Made by a program: the position numbers and the translations under genes. Below are positions 1 to 7,625 of a stretch of 64,000 nt of DNA, piece by piece; position 1 is the first letter of the stretch; the number at the start of each line of letters is the position of its first letter. The notes beneath the pieces are model-generated. The model was not told where the DNA came from. It saw only the letters and a program-made list of their open reading frames with translations, and searched no databases. The stretch comes from Paraburkholderia flagellata (GTDB lineage: Bacteria > Pseudomonadota > Gammaproteobacteria > Burkholderiales > Burkholderiaceae). The stretch covers positions 930,001-994,000 of the forward strand of contig NZ_JAJEJT010000004.1 in assembly GCF_021390645.1 (NCBI RefSeq), in the 5' to 3' direction.

Positions 1-762
1 GTCGTGCCTACCGCCTATGCGCTCAACAAGGCCGTCACGCCCGAGCAAACCGCGGCATTCGTGGTCGTGGCGCGCGAGGCGTCCACAACGCTCGCCCGAT
101 ACGCGAACGGCGCGCCGCCCGAAAATGCCCGCGCCGAAGTCGAGACCTTCGTGCGCACTCGCAAGCTCACGCCCGCAACGCTGCCTGCGCTGCGCCAACT
201 CACCGACACCATCGGCGACCAGGTGGCCCTTTCTGGGTCGATGGCAACGGTGCCCGACGCGATCGTCGACAACGTGCGCAACAACATGTATGTCGCGAGC
301 GAAGCGATCCGGCTGATGCAGAAGGCGAAGACGCCGCCGATATCACCCGCGGACGCCACGGTGCTCGACACCTTCCGCCAACAGATGGACCACTCGACCA
401 AGTTTATTCCAACGTGGGTGAAGGTCGCTGTGGCCCTGGCGCTCGGTCTCGGCACGATGGTGGGCTGGAAGCGCATTGTGGTGACAGTGGGCGAAAAGAT
501 CGGCAAGCAGCATCTCACCTACGGTCAGGGCGCCTCGGCAGAGACAGTGGCCATGATCACCATCGGCATGGCCGATGTCTACGGATTGCCGGTGTCGACC
601 ACGCACGTGCTCGCCTCGGGCGTGGCCGGCACGATGGCCGCGAACGGCTCAGGCCTGCAGTGGGGGACCGTACGCAATCTCGTGCTTGCGTGGGTGCTCA
701 CGTTGCCTGCTTCGATCGCGCTTTCTGCCGCGCTCTACTGGGTGTTCCGGCAGGCGTTCTGA
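1..762 (+). CDS. pit: Inorganic phosphate transporter, Pit family (3' part only)
   Basis: The reading frame is open from the first base, so the N-terminal part lies outside the window. The remaining 253 codons end in two or three hydrophobic segments typical of PiT/PHO-4 permeases, and the signature GLPVSTTH followed by VLASG is visible near bases 586-620. This family moves phosphate across the inner membrane with protons or as a metal-phosphate complex; the signature repeats in both halves of the protein and this is the second copy. The segment before it (roughly the first 135 residues) is a soluble loop between the two halves. The stop codon lies 34 bp before the convergent stop of the aliA-like gene. 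Function is assigned from family signature; substrate specificity is not shown. Confidence 0.85.
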   Translation, partial: VVPTAYALNKAVTPEQTAAFVVVAREASTTLARYANGAPPENARAEVETFVRTRKLTPATLPALRQLTDTIGDQVALSGSMATVPDAIVDNVRNNMYVASEAIRLMQKAKTPPISPADATVLDTFRQQMDHSTKFIPTWVKVAVALALGLGTMVGWKRIVVTVGEKIGKQHLTYGQGASAETVAMITIGMADVYGLPVSTTHVLASGVAGTMAANGSGLQWGTVRNLVLAWVLTLPASIALSAALYWVFRQAF

Positions 763-795
763 GCGCGCGGCGGTTCGTCCGTCTCGACTCCATGG

Positions 796-2463
796 TTAGG
801 ATGCCTTTTCATCTGCTTCACGCAGCATGTCGCGCAAACGGAACTTCTGCACCTTGCCTGCGGGCGTGGTCGGCATGGCGTCGAGCAGCCATAGCCGTTC
901 GGGCAAATACTGCGCGGCAACCTTGTGTGACTTGAGGAATCCGACGAGTGAGGGCAGATCGACAGCCACGCCGGGCTTGGCCACCACCACGGCGCAGGCG
1001 CGCTCGCCCAGTCGATCGTCCGCATACGCGACGACCGCCACTTGAGCCACCGCGGGATGACGGTAGAGCAGCGACTCGATTTCGACCACGGGAATGTTCT
1101 CGCCACCGCGAATGATTACGTCCTTGCTGCGGCCGCTGATGCGGATATAGCCGCGCTCATCGACGATCGCGAGGTCGCCGGTGTCGAACCAGCCTTGGGC
1201 GTCCGTAGCGTTGAGGTGGGCGCGCTTGAGATAGCCGCCGAAACCCGAGCATGCGCGCACGAAGAGCCGACCCGCTACGTTCGGCGGCAGCGCGCGGTCG
1301 TTCTCGTCCACCACCTTCACTTCCACGCCCGGCAGCGGCACACCATCGGTCGTAAAGGCGCGCTCGTCATCGTCATCCAGTCGGGTGAGCGTCACCGCAC
1401 CCAGTTCCGTCATGCCCCACGCGGAGACGATCTTCGCCCCCAGCGCCATGCGTGCGCGTTCGACCAGTGCGCCGGGAATTGGCGCGCCCGCACACAAAAA
1501 CGTACGCAGCGTCGGCAAGCGTGTTCCCGCCGTGATGGCCGCGTTGGCAAGATCACCGAGGAACGCCGTGGAAGCCATCGTGAACGTCGCGCGCTCCTGC
1601 GCGATCAGCGCGAGCGCTGCCTCTGGCCGCCATACGTCCTGCAGGACAGCGCTCGCCCGCAAGGCGATCGGCATCATGAGGCCATACATGAAACCGGTTT
1701 GATGCGCCATCGGCGAAGCCATCAGCACGACGTCGTCGCGACTGAGACGCATGGCCTGCGCGTAAGGAAGGATGTTCGAAAACAGCGTGTTCGCTGTGTG
1801 CATCACGCCCTTGGGCTCGCCCGTCGTGCCTGAGGTGTAAAGCAGTTGCGTCACGTCGTCGGGGCCAGGGCGATCGCGCGTGAGGATGGCTTCGGCGTCG
1901 CTCGAGTCTTCCCAGCATGGGCCGCTCAGGAGCGCCTCGAAGCTGTGCTGCGCTGGCTTTCCTTGATCCGTTGCGCCCACAACCACCACGTGCTGCAAGG
2001 CGGGTAATTCAGGTTGCAGCGCGCGCAGCATGCCCGCGTAATCGAAGCCTCGATAGCGCTGCGGCACGATGATCACCCGACTCGCACTATGGTTGAGCAT
2101 GAACGACAGTTCGCGCTCGCGAAAGATCGGCATCAGCGGATTGAGCACCGCGCCGATGCGCGAGCACGCGAGATAGAGCAGCGTGAACTGCCAGCAATTG
2201 GGCAGTTGTATCGAGACCACGTCGCCCTTCGTGACGCCTAGCCGCACCAGACCCACGGCAATACGATCCGCCATACGCGCCATCTGCGCGTAGGTGAAGC
2301 GCGTGCTCTCCCCCTCTTCGATTCGTACGGCAGTGAGCGCGATTTTGTCCGGACATTCGGCCACACAGGCGTCCAGTTCGTCGTTGATGGTGCGCCCTGG
2401 CCACCAGCGCCGTGCCCCCTCCCGCGCGCGGCGCGACTCGATCAGTACCGCGTCGAACTCCAT
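796..2463 (-). CDS. aliA: Cyclohexanecarboxylate-CoA ligase (acyl-CoA synthetase, AliA-like)
   Basis: An ANL-superfamily acyl-CoA synthetase of 555 residues. The AMP-binding P-loop YTSGTTGEPKG is at residues 209-219, followed by the FDTGDLA and SGRSKDVIIRGGENI motifs and the C-terminal catalytic lysine in TPAGK (Lys537). The ATG at 2463 is preceded by GGGAGG at good spacing and fits family length; an in-frame codon at 2538 would overlap aliB and lacks support. It would activate cyclohexanecarboxylate to its CoA thioester with ATP. That substrate is inferred mainly from its neighbours, which match aliB, badI and badH of the Rhodopseudomonas palustris CHC pathway. It is the last gene of the minus-strand operon, 46 bp after aliB. 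A medium-chain or other aromatic acid ligase is the alternative. Confidence 0.8.
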   Translation of the reverse strand: MEFDAVLIESRRAREGARRWWPGRTINDELDACVAECPDKIALTAVRIEEGESTRFTYAQMARMADRIAVGLVRLGVTKGDVVSIQLPNCWQFTLLYLACSRIGAVLNPLMPIFRERELSFMLNHSASRVIIVPQRYRGFDYAGMLRALQPELPALQHVVVVGATDQGKPAQHSFEALLSGPCWEDSSDAEAILTRDRPGPDDVTQLLYTSGTTGEPKGVMHTANTLFSNILPYAQAMRLSRDDVVLMASPMAHQTGFMYGLMMPIALRASAVLQDVWRPEAALALIAQERATFTMASTAFLGDLANAAITAGTRLPTLRTFLCAGAPIPGALVERARMALGAKIVSAWGMTELGAVTLTRLDDDDERAFTTDGVPLPGVEVKVVDENDRALPPNVAGRLFVRACSGFGGYLKRAHLNATDAQGWFDTGDLAIVDERGYIRISGRSKDVIIRGGENIPVVEIESLLYRHPAVAQVAVVAYADDRLGERACAVVVAKPGVAVDLPSLVGFLKSHKVAAQYLPERLWLLDAMPTTPAGKVQKFRLRDMLREADEKAS

Positions 2464-2509
2464 GTGCTGCCTCCCGTGGCGTTGAAGGGAACGTCGCAGA
2501 CGGCTTGCA

Positions 2510-3661
2510 TCATGCCGGCACCGCGTCGCGGCCCGCATTCGAGCGCGCGATGATGGTCTTCATGATCTGGGCCGTGCCGTCGCCGATCTGGAAGCCCAGC
2601 ACGTCGCGCAGGCGCTGTTCGAGCGGCCCGCGGTTGTAGCCTCCGTGCCCGAACGAAAGCAGGCATTGATGCACCACGTCGTAGGCGAGTTTGGGCCCCC
2701 ACCACTTGCACATGGCGGCCTCGGCGGTATGGGGCAAACCGCGGTCCTTGAGCCACAGCGTTTGCAGGCACAACAGGCGTGCAGCCTCCACCTGGGTCGC
2801 GTATTCGGCAAGCGGATGCGAAACGCCCTGGAACGCAGAAAGCGGCTTGCCGAAGGCTTCGCGCTGTGCAACGTACTCCCAGGTTTCCTCGAGACTCACG
2901 TTCGCCACGGCGAGCACCTGCAGGCCAATGAGCGCGCGCGAAAAGTCGAAGCCCTGCATGACCTGAACAAAGCCCTTGCCCTCGTCGCCCAGCAGGTGAT
3001 CCACCGGCACGCGCACGTTCTCGAAGAAGATCGAACCGCGTCCAATCGCGCGCTGCCCGTGGCAGTCGAAGCGATTGCGCGTGACGCCCGGCAGATCCAT
3101 CGGCACGAGAATGGCCGACACGCCGCGCGCGCCGTCTTCCACGGTGCCGGTGCGCGCGAACACGACTGCGGCGTCGGCCTGATCGGCGGCCGAAATTGAG
3201 GTTTTCTCGCCGTTCAGGACGTAATGGTCGCCCACACGCTCCATTTTCAGGCGCAGATTTGCGGCGTCCGAGCCGCCGCGCGGCTCCGTGAGCGCAATGG
3301 CGAGCAGCGCGCGGCCCTGCGTGAGCCGCTCGAGCCACGGGCGCGCGATTCCGGGCGCAGCGTGCTTCGCGAGAATCTGCCCGTTGAGCGAGGCAAGCAG
3401 GTTGATGTACGAGAGGCTCAGGTCGGCGCGCGCAATCTCCTCGTGGATCACGCCCGCCGCGAGGCAGCCCAAGCCCTGGCCACCATACTGCTCAGGCAAT
3501 TCCGGTGCGATGAAGCCCATCTCGCCCATTTCGCGCATGAGCGCGCGATCGAGCACACGCGTGGCGTCGCGCTCGATGAAGCCGGGCGCCACACGTCCCT
3601 GCGCGAAGCGCCGCGCATGTTCGCCGAGCGCGGCGAGGTCTTCGTCGATATACGGATTCAT
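2510..3661 (-). CDS. aliB: Cyclohexanecarboxyl-CoA dehydrogenase (acyl-CoA dehydrogenase, AliB-like)
   Basis: A 383-residue FAD-dependent acyl-CoA dehydrogenase. Family marks include ALTEPRGGSD (flavin/substrate contact), the mid-domain beta region with GRGSIFFENVRVP, the YVAQREAFGKPLSAFQ helix and a C-terminal RDVLGFQIGDGTAQIMKTIIAR block. The start ATG at 3661 has GGGAGG upstream. It should oxidise CHC-CoA to cyclohex-1-ene-1-carboxyl-CoA and pass electrons to electron-transfer flavoprotein. At the position where most family members have the catalytic glutamate (EGT), this protein has Asp361 (GDGT). It lies between badI and aliA with short gaps, supporting one transcript. The exact substrate is inferred from operon context. 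Confidence 0.8.
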   Translation of the reverse strand: MNPYIDEDLAALGEHARRFAQGRVAPGFIERDATRVLDRALMREMGEMGFIAPELPEQYGGQGLGCLAAGVIHEEIARADLSLSYINLLASLNGQILAKHAAPGIARPWLERLTQGRALLAIALTEPRGGSDAANLRLKMERVGDHYVLNGEKTSISAADQADAAVVFARTGTVEDGARGVSAILVPMDLPGVTRNRFDCHGQRAIGRGSIFFENVRVPVDHLLGDEGKGFVQVMQGFDFSRALIGLQVLAVANVSLEETWEYVAQREAFGKPLSAFQGVSHPLAEYATQVEAARLLCLQTLWLKDRGLPHTAEAAMCKWWGPKLAYDVVHQCLLSFGHGGYNRGPLEQRLRDVLGFQIGDGTAQIMKTIIARSNAGRDAVPA

Positions 3662-3718
3662 GGTGCCTCCCTGAAGCAGCTATGTTGATTCGCCATCCTT
3701 ATCGTCATGGAGACGCCT

Positions 3719-4501
3719 TTATTTGGCGTACTTGCGGAACTCGGGCTTGCGCTTTTCCTGAAACGCACGCACGCCCTCGCGCGATTCTTCCGTGTCGTAG
3801 TAGAGCTTGAGCGCGTACATGCCCATGCCCGCAATGCCAGCTTGATGCGCGGTGTCCATATTGAATGAGCGTTTCGCGATCGCAATGGCTGTGGGGCTCT
3901 TTTCCATGATCTCGTCGCACCATTTCTGCACTTCCGCGTCGAGCTGATCGTGCGGCACGACCGCGTTCACGAGACCCATGGCCAGCGCTTCGGCGGCGGG
4001 ATAGCGGCGGCACAGATACCAGATTTCCCGCGCCTTTTTTTCGCCCACCACGCGCGCGAGGAACGCTGTGCCGTATCCCGGATCGACCGAGCCGACCTTC
4101 GGGCCCGCCTGCGCGAACACCGCCTTTTCCGAAGCAATAGTGAAATCGCAGATCGTGCACAGCACGTTGCCGCCGCCCACCGCATAGCCCTGCACGCGGG
4201 CGATCACGGGCTTGGGCACGTCGCGAATCGCGGTGTGCAGTTCCTCCATCGGCAGGCCTATCGTGCCGCGTCCGTCGTACTGTCCCGCGTGCGCGGACTG
4301 GTCGCCGCCCGTGCAGAACGCCTTGTCGCCCGCACCCGCAAGGACGATCGCGCCAATCTCGCGGTCGTAGCCCGCCTTGTTGATCGCGTGGATCAGTTCG
4401 TCGCAGGTGCGGCCGCGAAACGCGTTCATCTTGTCGGGCCGGTTGATGGTGATCCATGCCGCGCCGTTGCGCACTTCGTAAAGAATGTCTTCGTAGTTCA
4501 T
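3719..4501 (-). CDS. badI: 2-Ketocyclohexanecarboxyl-CoA hydrolase (ring-opening)
   Basis: A crotonase-fold protein of 260 residues, close to MenB-like enzymes. The GYAVGGGNVL segment (105-114) forms the CoA/oxyanion region, AFCTGGDQSA is at 61-70, and KVGSVDPGYG (135-144) resembles the MenB active-site loop. Known BadI hydrolytically opens the ring of 2-ketocyclohexanecarboxyl-CoA to give pimelyl-CoA, the last step before beta-oxidation. The start ATG at 4501 gives the length I expect for BadI. A longer form from the ATG at 4552, which overlaps the badH stop as TAATG, is possible and would add 17 residues. Operon position after badH and before aliB supports the pathway role. Confidence 0.85.
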   Translation of the reverse strand: MNYEDILYEVRNGAAWITINRPDKMNAFRGRTCDELIHAINKAGYDREIGAIVLAGAGDKAFCTGGDQSAHAGQYDGRGTIGLPMEELHTAIRDVPKPVIARVQGYAVGGGNVLCTICDFTIASEKAVFAQAGPKVGSVDPGYGTAFLARVVGEKKAREIWYLCRRYPAAEALAMGLVNAVVPHDQLDAEVQKWCDEIMEKSPTAIAIAKRSFNMDTAHQAGIAGMGMYALKLYYDTEESREGVRAFQEKRKPEFRKYAK

Positions 4502-4551
4502 GATCGATGCCTTTGATGCTTCGTAGTCGATAGGGCGAGCATTCGCCGGCA

Positions 4552-5319
4552 TTAGCCCGCCATGGTCAGACCGCCCGATACGCTCAGCACTTGTCCCGTG
4601 ATGTAGTTCGCGTCGTCGCTCGCGAAGAACACGATCGCGCCTGGCAAATCGTCGGGCTGGCCGATACGGCCGAGCGGAATGGAGCGCTGGAACGCTTCGA
4701 GCAGCTTGTCAGGGTTGCCCGCGCCTTCCTTGTATTCGGCGAAGAGCGCGGTGTCGGTCGGGCCCGGGCACACCACGTTCACGGTGATGCCATGGCGCGC
4801 ATGCTCACGCGCGATCGTCTTCGAAAACGCTACGAGGCCGCCCTTGCACGCCGCATAGACCGCTTCGCCCGACGAACCCACACGCGCGGCGTCCGAGGCG
4901 ATATTGATGATGCGTCCGCGCTTGCGCTCGACCATGCCGGGCAGCACCGCGTGATGCATGTGCAGCGCGCCCGTGAGATTGATGGCGATGAGCTTTTCCC
5001 ACTGCACGGGTTCGGTCTTCGTAAACGGACGGAAGACATCCCAGCCCGCGTTGTTCACGAGCACTTCCACGGGGCCGAGTTGCGCTTGCGTTTGTTGAAG
5101 CGCCGCGTCCACGTCTGCACGGTTCGTGATGTCGCAACGCAGCGCCAGCGCCTGGCCGCCGTTCTCGTGAATATCCTCGACCACCTTCAGCGCCGCTTCG
5201 AGCGACAGATCCAGCACCGCCACACGCGCGCCCTCGGCTGCGAAGCGCCGGCAGGTCGCTCCGCCGATGCCACCTCCGCCGCCCGTCACCACGACCGTCT
5301 TGCCTTCGAGTTTTCGCAC
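4552..5319 (-). CDS. badH: 2-Hydroxycyclohexanecarboxyl-CoA dehydrogenase (SDR, BadH-like)
   Basis: A classical short-chain dehydrogenase/reductase of 255 residues. It has the nucleotide-binding TGGGGGIG at 12-19, NNAG at 89-92, catalytic Ser142, and Tyr155/Lys159 in YAACK. The chosen start is GTG at 5319 because GGAGG sits six bases upstream and the protein then begins directly at the Rossmann fold; the longer frame runs through the promoter region. In the CHC/benzoate pathway BadH oxidises the 2-hydroxy-CoA ester to the 2-keto ester with NAD. It is the first gene of the minus-strand operon and faces the MarR-type gene across a palindrome. Assignment within the large SDR family rests on the neighbouring badI, aliB and aliA. 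Confidence 0.8.
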   Translation of the reverse strand: MRKLEGKTVVVTGGGGGIGGATCRRFAAEGARVAVLDLSLEAALKVVEDIHENGGQALALRCDITNRADVDAALQQTQAQLGPVEVLVNNAGWDVFRPFTKTEPVQWEKLIAINLTGALHMHHAVLPGMVERKRGRIINIASDAARVGSSGEAVYAACKGGLVAFSKTIAREHARHGITVNVVCPGPTDTALFAEYKEGAGNPDKLLEAFQRSIPLGRIGQPDDLPGAIVFFASDDANYITGQVLSVSGGLTMAG

Positions 5320-5394
5320 TGCGATCCTCCATTCGGTTGAGCAGTACCCTAAACGCCTTCGACAGCAGACTCCCCTTTGAGCCTCGCATCGATT

Positions 5395-5414
5395 TACGTC
5401 AATATGTTGACGTA
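5395..5414. promoter_or_regulatory. Perfect palindromic operator between badH and the MarR-type gene
   Basis: TACGTCAA and TTGACGTA form a perfect 8-bp inverted repeat around a 4-base TATG spacer. It lies in the divergent intergenic region, 52 bp before the MarR-type start and 75 bp before badH. A TATACT sequence at 5413-5418, which could be the regulator's -10 box, overlaps the right arm. This geometry fits a MarR dimer repressing both the operon and its own gene. The sequence is directly seen; the binding is inferred. Confidence 0.7.
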
Positions 5415-5466
5415 TACTAGGTAACACCCAGATCGAAGACAAGCGCAGAAGCACTAGGAGAAACCC

Positions 5467-5973
5467 TTGCCAAAATCATCAAAAAATCGAGATTCAAGCC
5501 GCTTCGATCTTGCCAACCGGCTGTTCTTCCGTCTCTATCAATGCGCAAACATGTTGCATAAAACCGGCACACGCGCAGTGGAAGCCGAGGGACTGACCAC
5601 GCAGCAATGGGCGGTGCTCGGCGCGCTCTCGCGCCCGGAAGCTCTGCCGGGCATGAGCGTGGGCGACCTCGCGCGATATCTGATGGTGAGCCGCCAGAAT
5701 CTCTCGGGCCTCATCAGCCGGATGGAACGCGACGGCCACGTGACGGGCCAGGCGGATGCGCGCGATCGCCGCTCGCGTCTCGTCTGCATGACCGAGCCGG
5801 GCCGCAAGCTATGGGCTGCGCAGGCCACGCCGAAAATTGAGGCGTACTACGAAGCAGTACTAGACAATTTTTCGTCCGACGACATGACGCATACGCTGCA
5901 CTATCTGCTGAAGCTGCTCGACAACATGAAGCGCGTGGACGAACGAGAGCGCGTGGCGGACGACGATGCGTGA
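5467..5973 (+). CDS. MarR-family transcriptional regulator of the CHC operon (BadR-like)
   Basis: A 168-residue MarR protein. The winged helix-turn-helix covers about residues 38-110, including QWAVLGALSR, the recognition region YLMVSRQNLSGLISRMERDG and the wing DARDRRSRLVCMTEPG. The start is TTG at 5467, with AGGAG seven bases upstream; no in-frame ATG precedes the fold. It is divergent from badH with a perfect palindrome between them. MarR proteins usually repress until an aromatic or CoA-thioester ligand binds, and BadR of R. palustris does this for the CHC genes. The symbol badR is plausible but rests on position, not on recognised diagnostic residues. Confidence 0.8.
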   Translation: MPKSSKNRDSSRFDLANRLFFRLYQCANMLHKTGTRAVEAEGLTTQQWAVLGALSRPEALPGMSVGDLARYLMVSRQNLSGLISRMERDGHVTGQADARDRRSRLVCMTEPGRKLWAAQATPKIEAYYEAVLDNFSSDDMTHTLHYLLKLLDNMKRVDERERVADDDA

Positions 5974-6018
5974 GCGTGCACCGCTACAATCGGACGAAAC
6001 GCACAAGGAGAAAACCGC

Positions 6019-6360
6019 ATGAAAATGGACGCATTTCGCTTCGGCACCACCGACTGGTCCAGCGTCGAGCCCACGCAACATAAAGGGGAAACGGGCATGG
6101 CCACCTGGCGCACGCGATTTTTCGGCGACGAAGCCAACCCGATCCGCGTGCGCATGGTCGAATACTCGCCCGGCTACCTCGCGGATCACTGGTGCAAGAA
6201 AGGGCACATTCTGTTCTGCCTCGAAGGCGAACTCGAAACGACGCTCGACGACGGGCGCAAGTTCGTCCTCACGGCCGGCATGAGCTATCAGGTGGGGGAC
6301 AACGCCGAGGCGCACCAGTCGTACACGCGCACAGGCGCAAAGCTTTTCGTCGTCGATTGA
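6019..6360 (+). CDS. DHCW-motif cupin protein
   Basis: A small single-domain cupin of 113 residues. It contains the ADHWCKKGHI motif that names the DHCW cupin family, then the second cupin motif with GMSYQVGDNAEAHQSY. No transmembrane or signal sequence is present, so it is probably cytoplasmic. AAGGAG precedes the ATG. The biochemical role of this family is not established as far as I know; the histidines and the cysteine suggest metal binding. It follows the MarR-type gene by 45 bp on the same strand and could be read through from it, but nothing links it functionally to CHC degradation. Confidence 0.75.
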   Translation: MKMDAFRFGTTDWSSVEPTQHKGETGMATWRTRFFGDEANPIRVRMVEYSPGYLADHWCKKGHILFCLEGELETTLDDGRKFVLTAGMSYQVGDNAEAHQSYTRTGAKLFVVD

Positions 6361-6380
6361 AAGCGGACGGCGCCGACGCT

Positions 6381-7508
6381 TCAGCGCGTCGCGCCAAGAT
6401 CGGCGTCGAGCCGTTTGCGCAGGTCGCGCACCACACGTGCGGCGGGCACGAGCCACCACGTGGGAGCCGCCACGGAGAAGTCATACGCGAGCGCAGTCTG
6501 CGCGGCGCCAGTCGTATGCGCCCGGCACCGGAACGCCACCACCTGGCGTCGCGTGCCGGCTTGCGCGCCAGGCGAGAAACGCATAACCGCACGCAGCGCG
6601 AATTGCGTATCGTCGGGCGCAGCCTCGTACGATTCGATGCTCCACTCGGCACCGTAGTGCGCTTCGTGACGCAACGCGGCGCTCACGCGCCGGCGCGTTT
6701 CATCGCCGGGCAAGGCCACGGCGTGCTCGCGCCCGGCACGCCCGGCGCGGTACAGCGTGCGCTGCGACCAGCCCCAGCCGAACGTGAGCACCACGCCGCC
6801 TGCGACCAGCGCCCACCGCAAAATATGGGTGAGCCAGCGGCCAATCTCGAAGCGCGCAATGGGCGCGAGCAGCAAGCCCGCGATCCAGTGCGCGATAACG
6901 TAAATCACAATGCATGCGAACACGCTCGCCGAGAGCGTCAGCAGCCAGCCCCGCGAAGGGTCGTCGAATTTCTCAAACACGAAGTCGCGCACGCCTGAAC
7001 GCGCGTGCGCGTCAGCGGCTTGCGGCTCGGCTGAGTCCTGCGGCTCGCCTCGCTGCGCGGCATCCGCTTCGTCGCGCAACCCCGTGAGTTCGCCGTGCAG
7101 CGAGTCGCGTTCGGTCCGCATGCGCTGGATCTCGTCGAGGGCGCGCGTGCGCTCGGCGCGCAGCCCGTCCAGCTCAGCGCGCACGCGTTCGCGCTGAGCC
7201 AGCAGCGACTGCATCTGTGCGTGCAACTCCTCGGCCTGCGCGACGCTCAGCGCGGAGCGGCTCACCGGCGGCGCATGATGCACGGACCAGTACGCTTCGA
7301 GCAACTCACGCGCCTCCTTCACGCGCTTGAACTGGTCGTCGGCCCAGCGCATCGAGGCGGCAGTCGGGTGCCGCCATTTGTCGGGATGCAGGATCTGCGC
7401 GAGATGGCGATAGTGATGCTTGATGTCCGCCTCGCTCGCCCCCGGCTCCAGATCGAGCCGATAGTAGAGGCGGTCGTAATCCACGGGTCGGTAATCGCGG
7501 CCTGGCAT
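6381..7508 (-). CDS. Membrane-anchored J-domain protein
   Basis: A 375-residue protein with an N-terminal J domain (about residues 8-72) carrying the essential HPD tripeptide in LHPDKW, so it should stimulate a DnaK-type chaperone. A charged coiled-coil stretch (about 90-155) follows. Two hydrophobic segments are visible around residues 190-215 and 225-245, then a C-terminal soluble domain rich in Arg and Ala with no family I recognise. It is not classical DnaJ: Gly/Phe and zinc regions are missing. It lies downstream of the VWA and MoxR genes on the same strand, with a gap of about 115 bp, so it may belong with them. Confidence 0.75.
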   Translation of the reverse strand: MPGRDYRPVDYDRLYYRLDLEPGASEADIKHHYRHLAQILHPDKWRHPTAASMRWADDQFKRVKEARELLEAYWSVHHAPPVSRSALSVAQAEELHAQMQSLLAQRERVRAELDGLRAERTRALDEIQRMRTERDSLHGELTGLRDEADAAQRGEPQDSAEPQAADAHARSGVRDFVFEKFDDPSRGWLLTLSASVFACIVIYVIAHWIAGLLLAPIARFEIGRWLTHILRWALVAGGVVLTFGWGWSQRTLYRAGRAGREHAVALPGDETRRRVSAALRHEAHYGAEWSIESYEAAPDDTQFALRAVMRFSPGAQAGTRRQVVAFRCRAHTTGAAQTALAYDFSVAAPTWWLVPAARVVRDLRKRLDADLGATR

Positions 7509-7625
7509 GACCTGTATGTATTCGTCAGTGGATGGGTTGGCAGGCGGCGCAACGTCTGCCTGCTCACGTTAGCGCAATGCGCCCAGTCCGGCAAGGAAAG
7601 CGCCGCTGCCCGCGCCCGCACAGTT

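Noticed and set aside
2464..2538. Longer N-terminus for the AliA-like ligase
   Set aside because: Would overlap aliB; the ATG at 2463 has GGGAGG and gives the expected length.
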